A stretch of DNA of 64,000 nucleotides from Spiribacter sp. 1M189 (GCF_040838345.1 NZ_JBAKFF010000001.1:930001-994000); one strand, 5' to 3'; shown: positions 1-8,627, counted from the stretch's first letter. Notes: generated from the letters alone by a model not told the origin. Program-made: numbers and translations.

Positions 1-92
1 CCTGCCGCGCCCGGTTCAGGGCGACCCCACTTGCGCTTCATATCGCCGGGCACGACACTCTACCGTCGCTTATTTGCGCCATCGGGGCCCGT

Positions 93-1025
93 ATGCAATC
101 GGTCGTCAACATTGCGCTGCCGTTCTTTGCGCTGATCTTCACCGGCTATCTGGCGGCACGGGGTCGGATGCTGGGTGAGACAACGGTCGCCGGGCTCAAT
201 ACCTTTGTGTTCTATTTTGCGCTGCCGGCGCTGCTACTCATCAAGACCTATGAGGCACCAGCCGCCACCGGGGCGGTGCCCGAACTGCTGGCAAGCTACT
301 ATCTGCCGGGCATCATGCTATTTTTCGTGGCGCTTTTGTTGGGACGTCGACTCTTCCGTCTGCGCCCCGCCGATGCCGCCATTCAGGCCCTGGGTGGCGT
401 GTTCTCCAATGTTGGCTTTATCGGCCTGCCCCTTGTGATCCTGCTCTACGGCAGCGAGGCAGCGCTGCCAGCGGTGCTGATCGTGATGGGCGACACCATC
501 ATCATGCTGGGCCTGGCGACTGCAGTGATCGAGGCCGATCTTGGCAGTGGTCGGCGAAACCGGGCGCTACTTAAGCAGATCAGCGTTGGCGTCATCCGTA
601 ACCCCATTGTGACCGCCGGCCTGATCGGCGTTACCCTCAACCTGATCGCCGTGCCCGTGCCGGAACCTATCCTGCGCTACGGCGGTTTGCTGGCCGACGC
701 CGCTGGACCATGCGCCTTGTTCGCGCTCGGCGCGACCCTGGCGGGGCGCCCAGTCACCGAGGGCGCGCTTGAGACCGGCTATCTGGTGTTGCTTAAACTC
801 TTCATCCACCCGGCGCTGGTCGCGGCCATGGCGGTCTGGGTGTTCGACCTGCCGCCGGTCTGGGCGGCGGTCGCTATTCTGCAGGCAGCGCTGCCCATCG
901 CGGCCAACGTCTATGTGCTCGCCCAACGCTACCAGCGCCGCGCCGAGGCGGTATCCACGGCGATATTCGTCACGACGGCGGTCGCCGTGGTGACCATTTC
1001 GGCACTGGTTAGCTGGCTCGGGTAA
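93..1025 (+). CDS. AEC-family (auxin efflux carrier-like) permease
   Basis: The 310-residue protein is almost entirely hydrophobic, with about ten predicted membrane segments. The N-terminal half carries the pattern FTGYLAARGRML and ALPALLLIKTYE, typical of bacterial AEC permeases, and the C-terminal half has ALPIAANVYVLAQRY, the conserved end motif of this family. AEC proteins are inner-membrane secondary carriers that usually move small organic anions such as malate; the substrate cannot be told from sequence. The full length matches the family norm of about 310 residues. It runs toward the minus-strand tRNA-Pro, so the two converge. The ribosome-binding site before the ATG is poor (a GGGGCCC stretch), so the start is likely but not certain. 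Confidence 0.85.
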   Translation: MQSVVNIALPFFALIFTGYLAARGRMLGETTVAGLNTFVFYFALPALLLIKTYEAPAATGAVPELLASYYLPGIMLFFVALLLGRRLFRLRPADAAIQALGGVFSNVGFIGLPLVILLYGSEAALPAVLIVMGDTIIMLGLATAVIEADLGSGRRNRALLKQISVGVIRNPIVTAGLIGVTLNLIAVPVPEPILRYGGLLADAAGPCALFALGATLAGRPVTEGALETGYLVLLKLFIHPALVAAMAVWVFDLPPVWAAVAILQAALPIAANVYVLAQRYQRRAEAVSTAIFVTTAVAVVTISALVSWLG

Positions 1026-1042
1026 TAAGAGACTGTAAGGAA

Positions 1043-1119
1043 TGGTCGGGGTGAGAGGATTTGAACCTCCGACCACCTGCACCCCATGCAGGTGCGCTAC
1101 CAGGCTGCGCTACACCCCG
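1043..1119 (-). tRNA. tRNA-Pro (anticodon GGG)
   Basis: Read on the minus strand, the 77-nt gene folds into a full cloverleaf. The acceptor stem CGGGGTG pairs with CACCCCG, followed by discriminator A and an encoded CCA. The anticodon stem CCTGC/GCAGG encloses the loop ATGGGGT, which gives anticodon GGG. The T-arm has the usual GGTTCAAATCC. In several gammaproteobacteria, as I recall, a tRNA-Pro directly follows ihfA-merR. Here it is 7.7 kb downstream of merR on the same strand, with the c-di-GMP operon between them. Confidence 0.97.
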
Positions 1120-1132
1120 ACTTGAGATTGGA

Positions 1133-1161
1133 AGGATACACTAGAGCCTTTACGACGCCAA
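1133..1161 (-). promoter_or_regulatory. Candidate sigma-70 promoter of tRNA-Pro
   Basis: On the minus strand, TTGGCG (1161-1156) and TATCCT (1138-1133) are separated by exactly 17 bases, each matching four of six consensus positions. The -10 box ends 13 bases before the tRNA. It would let the tRNA be made independently of the operon upstream. Confidence 0.45.
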
Positions 1162-1182
1162 TATTGCCCGTCCTCCACCGAA

Positions 1183-2385
1183 TCAGGGAGCCTCGGCGTA
1201 GAGCGCCTCGAAACGGTCATTATACTGTCGAAAACCCGCGAGCAGCACCGGATCGAATTTGTTCTCCATCCCCAGCATTTCCTCGACGGTTGCCTCATGA
1301 GACCAGCCGGGTTTGTACGTCCTGGCCGACCGCAGCGCATCGTAGACATCGCATAGGCTCATGATTCTGGCTGCCAGCGGTATCTGTTCGCCCTCAAGCC
1401 CATCCGGATAACCGCCGCCCTGCCAGTTCTCATGGTGACTGCGCGCAATATCGCGGGCCAGCGACATGGTGGGCCGATCCATGCCCTCACTCCGCTCCAT
1501 CATGGTGGTGATGATCTGTGCCCCGAGCACGGTGTGCTTCTTCATTTTCTCGAATTCCGCCGCGGTCAGCTTGCCGGGCTTCTTGAGAATTCCGTCGGAA
1601 ATGGAAATCTTCCCCAGGTCGTGGAGCTTGACCGCATTGGCGAGCTCGTCGACTGAAAAAGTGAGCTCTCGGGCGCGTTCTGTGCCCGCAAGCCATCGGT
1701 ACACCTCGGCCGCGTACAACGACACCCGATCAATATGCTGCCCCGTCTCCGTGTCGTGCGCGAGGGACATCACCGCCACACCGTCGAAGAATTTCTTCCG
1801 AGCCTGCTCCAGACTGTTTCGGTACCACTCGCCCAGCACGCTTGTCCCATAGAACGAGACCATTCCACCAACAGCGATCACCACCCCATGGAACGCCCAG
1901 GTCTTCGGCTGCAGCAGATAGGGCGCACCATTGGCCGGCAGTGGTGCCACTATGTCCGCATTGATCAGGACGATGGAGATCGCAAACAGCCCGAGCTGGA
2001 ACAGGACCAGTGCAATCAGCCGCGTCAGATCGAAGACGATGGAGGCCATGGCGAGTGCGATGAACAGGAAGATTGCACCGATCGAGGCGATACCGGTGTT
2101 CAGCAGCGCCACGGAGCCCATCGCCGTGAAAAGACCATAAAGAACAAGACCAATGCGGGATGGACGCCAACGCGCATGGACGCGCCAGAGCAGGAATATG
2201 CCAATTGCAACGATCCACATCGCGGCGAACTTTGGTTGGAACCCTTCGATGGTGACGCGAATGAACGACAGCACCATCACCAGCCCGGCACCAACGACCA
2301 TCGCAGCCATCACGCGCTTGAGGATCGCCCGCTGGAGGTCGTCGGAGACGAGGTTATCGAGCCTGGCGCCGGGGTACAGCCTCAC
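1183..2385 (-). CDS. Membrane HD-GYP cyclic-di-GMP phosphodiesterase (operon gene 6)
   Basis: The 400-residue protein has about six membrane segments in its first 190 residues and a C-terminal HD-GYP domain. The domain is complete by eye: TGQHIDR, HDLGKISISD, KKHT, HHENWQGGGYP and CDVYDALRSARTYKP, covering the metal-binding His/Asp residues and the GYP signature. It should hydrolyse c-di-GMP at the membrane in response to an unknown signal. The start chosen is GTG at 2385: it overlaps the upstream stop as GTGA and follows GGAGGAA at good spacing. An upstream in-frame extension would run into the preceding gene. It is a clear paralogue of the upstream neighbour, suggesting tandem duplication. 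Confidence 0.9.
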   Translation of the reverse strand: MRLYPGARLDNLVSDDLQRAILKRVMAAMVVGAGLVMVLSFIRVTIEGFQPKFAAMWIVAIGIFLLWRVHARWRPSRIGLVLYGLFTAMGSVALLNTGIASIGAIFLFIALAMASIVFDLTRLIALVLFQLGLFAISIVLINADIVAPLPANGAPYLLQPKTWAFHGVVIAVGGMVSFYGTSVLGEWYRNSLEQARKKFFDGVAVMSLAHDTETGQHIDRVSLYAAEVYRWLAGTERARELTFSVDELANAVKLHDLGKISISDGILKKPGKLTAAEFEKMKKHTVLGAQIITTMMERSEGMDRPTMSLARDIARSHHENWQGGGYPDGLEGEQIPLAARIMSLCDVYDALRSARTYKPGWSHEATVEEMLGMENKFDPVLLAGFRQYNDRFEALYAEAP

Positions 2386-3650
2386 GGCGATTCCTCCACC
2401 CGCATATACCTGCGCCAGACACCATCGAACTTTTGTTGACAAAACATGAAGCTATCCAGAATACGTGGATCGAATTTGTGTCCCATCCGGGCTATCTCAT
2501 CAACCGTATCCTGATGTGACCATGCCGGCTTGTAGGGTCGCTCAGACCGCAGCGCATCGTAGACGTCGCAGATACTGACTATCCTCGCTGCCAGCGGGAT
2601 TTCACGACCAGAAAGACCGTCCGGATAACCCCCACCGGTCCAGTTTTCATGGTGCCAGCGCGCGATATCCCGGGCCAACTCCAGGGTCTCCCGATCCACC
2701 CCCCGACACTTATCGGCGATCTGCTCGATCAAACGCGCACCAACATCGGTATGGGTCTTGATGATCTCGAACTCTTCGGGCGTGAGGCCACCGGGTTTCT
2801 GAAGCACGCTGTCAGGGATCGAAATTTTTCCGAGATCGTGGAGCCGCGAGGCTTTTTTCAGTTTCTCCAAATCGAAATCGGGCGTCCAATCTTCACCATA
2901 GGTACCTTCCGAGAGCAATTCGTAGAGAATTTCTGAATAGTCCTCAATGCGGAAAATATGCTCACCCGTTTCCGTGTCACGAGCGAGCGACATCAGCCCC
3001 AGGCTATGATAGAAATTCTGCCGCGTCCGGTCCGCGATCTCGAAATAGAATCGGACCAGAACAGCCGTGGCATAGACGACCACCACTGATGCAATGCTCA
3101 GCAGAATGGAGTGCAACACCCATATTAGGGGGTTGGTGAGGAACGCCAAGCCAGTGGACGGAACCGGAGTAAGGCGACCCGTTTGAATCAGAAAAGTCAC
3201 ACCCATGAGAAGAATGAATTTAAGCAACACCAGCCCCAGGACATGCTTCAGACGCAGGCCAATGGCGGCCATCGATACCGCCAGCATAAAAAAGACGGGG
3301 CCCATCGAAGCCATTCCCACAACGACGAAGGCCCCAAACGCCATCGCCGTCCAGCTCAGCCATAGCAGCAATGAAATCTGACCGATCGATAGCCAGCTGC
3401 GGAAAAGATACGCGCCGACTGTCAGGCCGCTGGCGACCCAGAGGAAAGCGAACAGTGGCTGCCAGCCCTCCATCACGACCCGGGAAAGCGTCACGATCAG
3501 CAGTGCGAGCGCCGCAATCGTAATGGCCGCCAGAATATTCTGTATGATCTTTCGGCGCAGATCCTCCGCGGCCTCGTTGAACGAAATCCCGCGGATCCCG
3601 ACAAATGCCTCAATATCCGGATTAGGCCGCCCGGGAATCAGTGACCTCAT
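2382..3650 (-). CDS. Membrane HD-GYP cyclic-di-GMP phosphodiesterase (operon gene 5)
   Basis: The 422-residue protein has six predicted membrane segments up to about residue 205, then an HD-GYP domain with TGEHIFR, HDLGKISIPD, IKTHTDVGARL, HHENWTGGGYP and CDVYDALRSERPYKP. All expected metal ligands and GYP are present, so an active c-di-GMP phosphodiesterase is expected. The start is ATG at 3650, overlapping the previous stop as ATGA and preceded by a GGGGAGGGGG ribosome-binding site. The next gene overlaps its end by GTGA. The overlaps on both sides indicate translational coupling within the operon. The membrane region differs more from its paralogue than the catalytic domain does, which is consistent with different input signals. 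Confidence 0.9.
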   Translation of the reverse strand: MRSLIPGRPNPDIEAFVGIRGISFNEAAEDLRRKIIQNILAAITIAALALLIVTLSRVVMEGWQPLFAFLWVASGLTVGAYLFRSWLSIGQISLLLWLSWTAMAFGAFVVVGMASMGPVFFMLAVSMAAIGLRLKHVLGLVLLKFILLMGVTFLIQTGRLTPVPSTGLAFLTNPLIWVLHSILLSIASVVVVYATAVLVRFYFEIADRTRQNFYHSLGLMSLARDTETGEHIFRIEDYSEILYELLSEGTYGEDWTPDFDLEKLKKASRLHDLGKISIPDSVLQKPGGLTPEEFEIIKTHTDVGARLIEQIADKCRGVDRETLELARDIARWHHENWTGGGYPDGLSGREIPLAARIVSICDVYDALRSERPYKPAWSHQDTVDEIARMGHKFDPRILDSFMFCQQKFDGVWRRYMRVEESP

Positions 3651-4753
3651 CCGCCAGCCCCCTCCCCGCATGCAAGCCGCGGGGCGTCGCGGGTCCTCGA
3701 AAAGGCGACGGTGGGGCCGCTTTTCGCCTTCGCACGATAAAGCGCATCATCGGCGGCCTGAAGAAGAGGCTCGGGATCGCAAGGACCATCATGTTCGCAA
3801 TGCGCGAGGCCGACGGAAACACTCACCTCGCAATGACTTCCATTGGAACCGGTGAATGAACGATGACGGAACGCGGCGCTGATCCGTTCGGCGATGCCCG
3901 ATGCCTCAGCCTCTCCCACCCCACCGAGCACAACGGCGAACTCATCGCCCCCCAGCCTCGCCACTCTATCGCGCTGGCGTATCTGCTCACCGACTACCTC
4001 AACGACGAAAAGAAGCACCTCATCGCCAACCGGATGGCCGTAACGATCATTGATCGCCTTGAAGTCATCCACGTCCAGCAGCAGTAGTGCACCACCTGCA
4101 TGGGGTGGATCCTCGGCTATGCGACTAATGAGTTCATTAAAACCGCGTCGATTCAAAACGCCGGTTAGCGGATCCTGAATATCTCTTTCCATGAACTCGT
4201 CAATGAGCCGCGTGCTGATGCGGGAATTATGGCGCACTCCACATAGTATAATGACGAATGCGAACAGCGCCGACGCACCATGCAGATCGCTGGACCGCAC
4301 TACATCATCGGCGAGGAGCGTTTTCGGTTGCACACCGAAAATAATTGGTGCAAACCACTCTAGCGCAGCAATATAAACGATGAGTGCCATACCTGTGGCC
4401 ATCGCCCATTTCCAACCAAGAAAAAGCCCGGACGTTATCAGTGGTGCAATGAGAATCATCAGAAAAGGCGATTGCAATGCGCCGGTCACTGTGATCAGAC
4501 CCGCGGAGGCAAGCGATATACCAATGATCAAAACCCAGCCACTCGCCAGTGGCCGATGTAGCCCGACAAGAGACATTGATACAAGCCCAGAAAGCAACAT
4601 AAGTGTTGTAAATAACTGTGTTATTCCTGGGCTCATCTTATCGAGCACCAACAGCAAGACAAATCCCCCCACTGACATGATAATGGCCCAGTGGGTGAGC
4701 AGATTCGTGCGATTCGCCTCGAGAATGAGTTCCAGACTTCTACGATCCGCCAT
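3647..4753 (-). CDS. Membrane GGDEF diguanylate cyclase (operon gene 4)
   Basis: About six membrane segments fill residues 20-172, followed by a GGDEF domain from about residue 190. Motifs seen are DPLTGVLNRRGF, LLLLDVDDFKAINDRYGHPVG and ARLGGDEFAVVL. The I-site RxxD is present as RQRD, exactly five residues before GGDEF, so product inhibition is expected. The enzyme should make c-di-GMP from two GTP at the inner membrane. ATG 4753 is given as the start; a GTG one codon upstream (4756) is equally possible and no strong ribosome-binding site separates them. It lies ten bases after the beta-barrel gene and overlaps the downstream HD-GYP gene by ATGA. Confidence 0.9.
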   Translation of the reverse strand: MADRRSLELILEANRTNLLTHWAIIMSVGGFVLLLVLDKMSPGITQLFTTLMLLSGLVSMSLVGLHRPLASGWVLIIGISLASAGLITVTGALQSPFLMILIAPLITSGLFLGWKWAMATGMALIVYIAALEWFAPIIFGVQPKTLLADDVVRSSDLHGASALFAFVIILCGVRHNSRISTRLIDEFMERDIQDPLTGVLNRRGFNELISRIAEDPPHAGGALLLLDVDDFKAINDRYGHPVGDEVLLFVVEVVGEQIRQRDRVARLGGDEFAVVLGGVGEAEASGIAERISAAFRHRSFTGSNGSHCEVSVSVGLAHCEHDGPCDPEPLLQAADDALYRAKAKSGPTVAFSRTRDAPRLACGEGAGG

Positions 4754-4762
4754 CACACACCA

Positions 4763-5992
4763 TTATTGCAGCCGCCAGTTCAAAGTCAGGAAAACGCCCT
4801 GCCGCGTGTAGCTTGCCCCAGGGAATGTCGAATCGTTTTTCTTTTTTCGGAGCTCGAGGCCAAGATCGAAATCCGGCGTCAGCGCGCGGACGACATTAAC
4901 GAATCCCATGCGGATGTTGTTCTGGCCGCCATCGGTTACGCCGCCACGATAATCCTTGATCCGATTGAGATAACCGATGGCGAGGCGCATCCGCGGCGTC
5001 AGGCGATGACTCAGCCCTGCCCGATGCGTCGTGCGTTCGGTAACCGCCTGCCGAATCCTGCCCGCACCGAGCTCACTGCCTTCCTCAAATCGATGACGAC
5101 TGCTGAAGCGCAGCCGGGAGCGCTGACTCATGCGAATGGAGAGTCGGGCATCCCAGGACGTGATAGTCCGCGAAGCAAGCCCCGGCGAGTCGAAGTCCTT
5201 CCGGAGCGGTCCGGCCATCACCCTTCCGGATACGCCAGAGGACGGCTTCCAACTGATACCGGCGAGCAGGGCGGTGTCATGACTCGATAGCGAACTGTCG
5301 GCCCATTGATAGCGGAAATCGACATAACGCCCCTCTAGAATCAAACGGGTCGTCTCGGTTGCCTCCCAACCCAGCATCGCCTCGAGTCGGGGGCTGTTGT
5401 AGTCCTCCGACTGCGTGTTGGATCCATTGGCCCCCGGTATCGATGAGGCCGCGGTGCGGTTATTGGCATAACGATTCCAGCGATACCCCATACCGAGTGC
5501 GTACGAACCCGCTCCATCGAAAATCTTCCGCTCGTACGTTCCGCCGAGCGTCGCGACTTCCTGGATATCGCCCTGCTCATCGGCAACGCGATTGTTCTTG
5601 TTCACCGGTCTGGTCCATCGCCGCGCAAGGAGGCTCAGGTTCAGGTTACCGGCGTCGCCCAGCGTCTGGTACCGATCTGCCGAGAGGCGGTGATCCACGC
5701 GGCTGTGATCGCTGGCACGGCTGTAATAGCGAAGGCGGGGGGCATAGCGCATGGAATAGCGTGCCGATGGCGTCCCCGCGCGATAACCGAGCGCCGGGGC
5801 AATCTCAGTCACGCTTGACCCCTTTTCCTCCCCGGAGGGGGCCTGACGTATATTGTCATCATAGCCCTGTGCCGCCCCGAGCCCCCAATGGAATCCGGGC
5901 GGTGGCGCTTCATTCATTCCTGCGCTGACCTGTGCGTTCACGAGCCCCCAGGCGATGGGTATCGCCAGAAACATCAGCTTGCGCTTCATCAT
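4763..5992 (-). CDS. Putative outer-membrane beta-barrel protein (EpsL/BBP2-like; operon gene 3)
   Basis: The 409-residue protein begins with a cleavable signal peptide ending near VNAQVSAG. The rest is a long run of alternating polar/hydrophobic strands rich in Arg, Tyr and Gly (for example YSMRYAPRLRYYSR), ending in aromatic-terminated LTLNWRLQ, a typical barrel end. It resembles outer-membrane barrels found in exopolysaccharide and exosortase loci (EpsL-like), but that match is by general appearance only. Its position inside a c-di-GMP operon suggests a surface or export role controlled together with c-di-GMP levels. ATG overlaps the upstream stop (ATGATGA arrangement), so the start is well supported. 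Confidence 0.7.
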   Translation of the reverse strand: MMKRKLMFLAIPIAWGLVNAQVSAGMNEAPPPGFHWGLGAAQGYDDNIRQAPSGEEKGSSVTEIAPALGYRAGTPSARYSMRYAPRLRYYSRASDHSRVDHRLSADRYQTLGDAGNLNLSLLARRWTRPVNKNNRVADEQGDIQEVATLGGTYERKIFDGAGSYALGMGYRWNRYANNRTAASSIPGANGSNTQSEDYNSPRLEAMLGWEATETTRLILEGRYVDFRYQWADSSLSSHDTALLAGISWKPSSGVSGRVMAGPLRKDFDSPGLASRTITSWDARLSIRMSQRSRLRFSSRHRFEEGSELGAGRIRQAVTERTTHRAGLSHRLTPRMRLAIGYLNRIKDYRGGVTDGGQNNIRMGFVNVVRALTPDFDLGLELRKKKNDSTFPGASYTRQGVFLTLNWRLQ

Positions 5993-8091
5993 CGCCCTTG
6001 CGTTCTTATGTCGCGCTGGATCAACCGCTCAATGTGAGGCTGGCGCTCACTCATCGCCTCCGGCGGCAAGGGTCTTGCGTAGAGAAATCCCTGATGCTCG
6101 CTGACCCCCATATGGAAGAGCTTCCGCGCCTGATTGACGGTCTCCACCCCCTCGGCAACCACCCTCAGGCCGAGTCTCTGCATCATCGTCACCAAGCCTG
6201 CAACGGCCGCCTCGGACCGAGGGTTGGAATCGAGCTCATCGATCAGCTTTTTGTCGAGCTTGACAATGGACACCGGCAGATCCGCGATTCGATCAATATT
6301 GCTCGCTTCACGCCCGAAATCATCGAGCGCCAGCTCAACGGCTTGTGCCGTCAGGCTTTCTGCCTGGTTCTGCAAATGGCTCTGTATCAGTTCACCCGAT
6401 GCGCTGGCTTCGCTAAGCTCGACGACGAGCCGATAACTGAATTCCGAGCGGATCCGTTCAGCCAGGCGGATCAAGCGATTGAGGTTCTCTTCATGGTATA
6501 TGAAGTCAAGGCTCAGATTGAGGCTGATGAATTTTCCAATGTCTTCCGGCAACGCCTTCAACACTCGACAAATATTCGTCTCAATATGGTGAAAGCCATC
6601 CGGATATTCGACGAGTTTCTTATAGTCCTGCAAAAAGACGGGCGGCGCGTGAATGGTCCCATCTGCGGTAACCCAGCGGATCAATGTTTCATACCCCGCC
6701 AGAACACCAGCACTCATGGACACAATCGGCTGAATGAAAAACTGGATTTCGCCGTTTTCCAGTGCAGCCTCTACCGACGCCGCATCAACCAGTTGCCCTC
6801 CGACCATGCGTGCCGCGAAGAAATCCTCGTCGGCGAAGCAACTCCGATTCTTACCCATGCGCTTCGCCGTGCGCATTGCTTCATCAGCCCATCGAAGCGC
6901 GGAATCAATCTCGTCGCCCGGCATGAGCCTCGCGATCCCGCCAGAGACCGTGCATTGAACCGTCGTACCGCATAGCGTCACGTCCCCGGCGGAAATTGAG
7001 TCGCGTATCCTTTCATCCAGATGCTTTGCCGCCGCCCAGCCCGGCCAATCGGTGATAACCGCAAACTCTTCTCCTCCCATCCGCACGGCAATCGCACCAG
7101 GGCCCTTCGTCGCGTCAAGCGTCCGAGCCACGACGCGCAACAGGGCGTCACCGACGGTATGGCCCCAAAGATCGTTGGTACGCTTGAAATCATCAATATC
7201 GTAGGAGAGCAAGGCGATGTCATAGGGGCTCTTGTTCTCCGGGAACAGCCGCTCCAGGATCCTGCGACTGAAAACGCCGGTGAGCGGATCGGTCACGCTC
7301 TGCACTGCAAGTTCCCGGGATCGGTCAAGCAGGTCCGACTGCTGCTGCCTTAACCCCCGCAGGATATAGAATGTCACCAGCAGCCCGCCGGCGATCAGTG
7401 CCAGCATCAGGATGATGAGCCGGACATAATCCTCCCAGCCCGCCAGGCGTGCACTGCGCTCCCGATCCCGTTTCTCAATAATGGCGTCGAGCGCGCCCAG
7501 AACGCCGCCCCGGATCGTGCCGGACGCCCCCGCAAGCGAACGATAGAGCGGCATCCAGTCTGCGGATCGATGTTCAGGCGCCAATGCGTCAAAGCGCATC
7601 GCCCATTCGTCGCGACGCTTCAGAAGCGTTTCCGTGAATTGCGAGAGGGCCGGCCCACCGAGCTGATTGGTGATCGAGGCGACCGCGACACCGATCCGGC
7701 TGTAGAAGATGTCGAACTTCTGCTTCAACTCGGCGAAGTCCTCATCCGACACCCCGCCATCCTTGGCGCGCATCGTGAGGTAATGGTCGAACGTGTTAAT
7801 GAGACGCAGGTAATCTGTCTCGAGCTGGAAGATCGTCCAGCTGTAATTGTCACTACCAATCGACCGGTTCTCTGCGATGTCCTTTTGAACATCAACGGCC
7901 AGATAGACAGCCACCGAAAACAAGGCGACCAACAGGGCCGCAAGCAGCGTCACCGTCAGGCGATCATGGAGCCAGCCAAACCTTGGGCTAACGACCTCAT
8001 CAGTGCCCGCGCGATGAAGATCAACATTGACGCCGGCCGCGCCTGGCGCAGCGGGCACACCAACTGACGGCGCCACCGGATGTTCTGGCAT
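5989..8091 (-). CDS. Membrane GGDEF-EAL protein, DcpA-like (operon gene 2)
   Basis: Of 700 residues, 46-66 and 223-245 are membrane segments enclosing a periplasmic domain of about 155 residues. GGDEF follows (DPLTGVFSRR at 268, SYDIDDFKRTNDLWGH, signature GGEEF at 339-343) and then EAL. The GGDEF lacks an RxxD I-site. The EAL motif reads ETL (468-470) but keeps the key residues: R in TLIRW, N525, E558, D590-D591 (DDFG), K611, E647 and Q667. Both cyclase and phosphodiesterase activity are therefore possible. With the periplasmic pterin-binding-like protein just upstream (seven bases between genes), the layout matches Agrobacterium pruR-dcpA, where a pterin-bound periplasmic protein switches a dual-function DGC/PDE. 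The orthology is inferred, not tested. Confidence 0.85.
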   Translation of the reverse strand: MPEHPVAPSVGVPAAPGAAGVNVDLHRAGTDEVVSPRFGWLHDRLTVTLLAALLVALFSVAVYLAVDVQKDIAENRSIGSDNYSWTIFQLETDYLRLINTFDHYLTMRAKDGGVSDEDFAELKQKFDIFYSRIGVAVASITNQLGGPALSQFTETLLKRRDEWAMRFDALAPEHRSADWMPLYRSLAGASGTIRGGVLGALDAIIEKRDRERSARLAGWEDYVRLIILMLALIAGGLLVTFYILRGLRQQQSDLLDRSRELAVQSVTDPLTGVFSRRILERLFPENKSPYDIALLSYDIDDFKRTNDLWGHTVGDALLRVVARTLDATKGPGAIAVRMGGEEFAVITDWPGWAAAKHLDERIRDSISAGDVTLCGTTVQCTVSGGIARLMPGDEIDSALRWADEAMRTAKRMGKNRSCFADEDFFAARMVGGQLVDAASVEAALENGEIQFFIQPIVSMSAGVLAGYETLIRWVTADGTIHAPPVFLQDYKKLVEYPDGFHHIETNICRVLKALPEDIGKFISLNLSLDFIYHEENLNRLIRLAERIRSEFSYRLVVELSEASASGELIQSHLQNQAESLTAQAVELALDDFGREASNIDRIADLPVSIVKLDKKLIDELDSNPRSEAAVAGLVTMMQRLGLRVVAEGVETVNQARKLFHMGVSEHQGFLYARPLPPEAMSERQPHIERLIQRDIRTQGR

Positions 8092-8098
8092 GCCGTCG

Positions 8099-8584
8099 CT
8101 ACCGATGAATGATGATTTCTTTCAGTTGCCAGACACTGAGACTATAGAACCTTTCCTGCTGGAGTGCCGGGTCGGAATCGAACGGAAACATCAGCCAATA
8201 GGGGCCTTGCTCTCGCACGCTCATCCGCCGACCATCCCGGAGAAAGGCGATGATCGGTGCGTCTTCCATCATGGCGGACATCGGGAATTCAACCTGATAG
8301 TCATTGAGCGCCCGGAGGGTGAGGCCCTCCGGTACCTGCTCGACTACAGAAAGCAGATCCGCCAGCGTTGGGCCCTCAAACGAACTGGTGCCGTCGGTCC
8401 ACGGCGTCGCGGTCTGGAATGAGCGCTGGGGTAATGCAGCCAGCTCCTGATCGTCGAAGCGCTCGACAACTTGGCCCGTCTCGTCGCGGATGACGAGGGT
8501 CGCCGCCGACACCGACGATAGGTAGAGAACGCCGCCAAGCATTATCAATACAAGCCAGCACGGGGAAAATCTCTGCAAGATCAT
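8099..8584 (-). CDS. Periplasmic pterin-binding-like protein, PruR-like (operon gene 1)
   Basis: The 161-residue protein has an N-terminal signal peptide (residues 1-27, ending SSVSAA). The mature part resembles the molybdopterin-binding fold of the sulfite oxidase family, with segments such as SSFEGPTLADLLSVVEQ, LRALNDYQVEFP and YWLMFPFD. The only cysteine is in the signal peptide, so the molybdenum-ligating Cys is absent and enzymatic oxidase activity is unlikely. That is the hallmark of PruR-type pterin sensors that act on a partner cyclase/phosphodiesterase. It is the first gene of the operon, directly before the DcpA-like gene. No pteridine reductase (pruA) lies in this window. Confidence 0.72.
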   Translation of the reverse strand: MILQRFSPCWLVLIMLGGVLYLSSVSAATLVIRDETGQVVERFDDQELAALPQRSFQTATPWTDGTSSFEGPTLADLLSVVEQVPEGLTLRALNDYQVEFPMSAMMEDAPIIAFLRDGRRMSVREQGPYWLMFPFDSDPALQQERFYSLSVWQLKEIIIHR

Positions 8585-8605
8585 AAAATTACCGTGGAAT
8601 TCCTT

Positions 8606-8627
8606 ATTATAGTGAGTGCCCTAGGGC
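8606..8627 (-). promoter_or_regulatory. Candidate promoter of the c-di-GMP operon
   Basis: A perfect TATAAT (minus strand, 8611-8606) lies 21 bases before the first start codon of the operon. A ten-base perfect palindrome GCCCTAGGGC (8618-8627) sits just upstream, in the spacer, and could be an operator. No good -35 hexamer is visible at 17 bases, suggesting an activator-dependent promoter. Confidence 0.4.

Noticed and set aside
5932-6975. 347-codon plus-strand frame opposite the GGDEF-EAL gene
   Set aside because: Antisense to intact EAL and GGDEF motifs; no ribosome-binding site and no domain.
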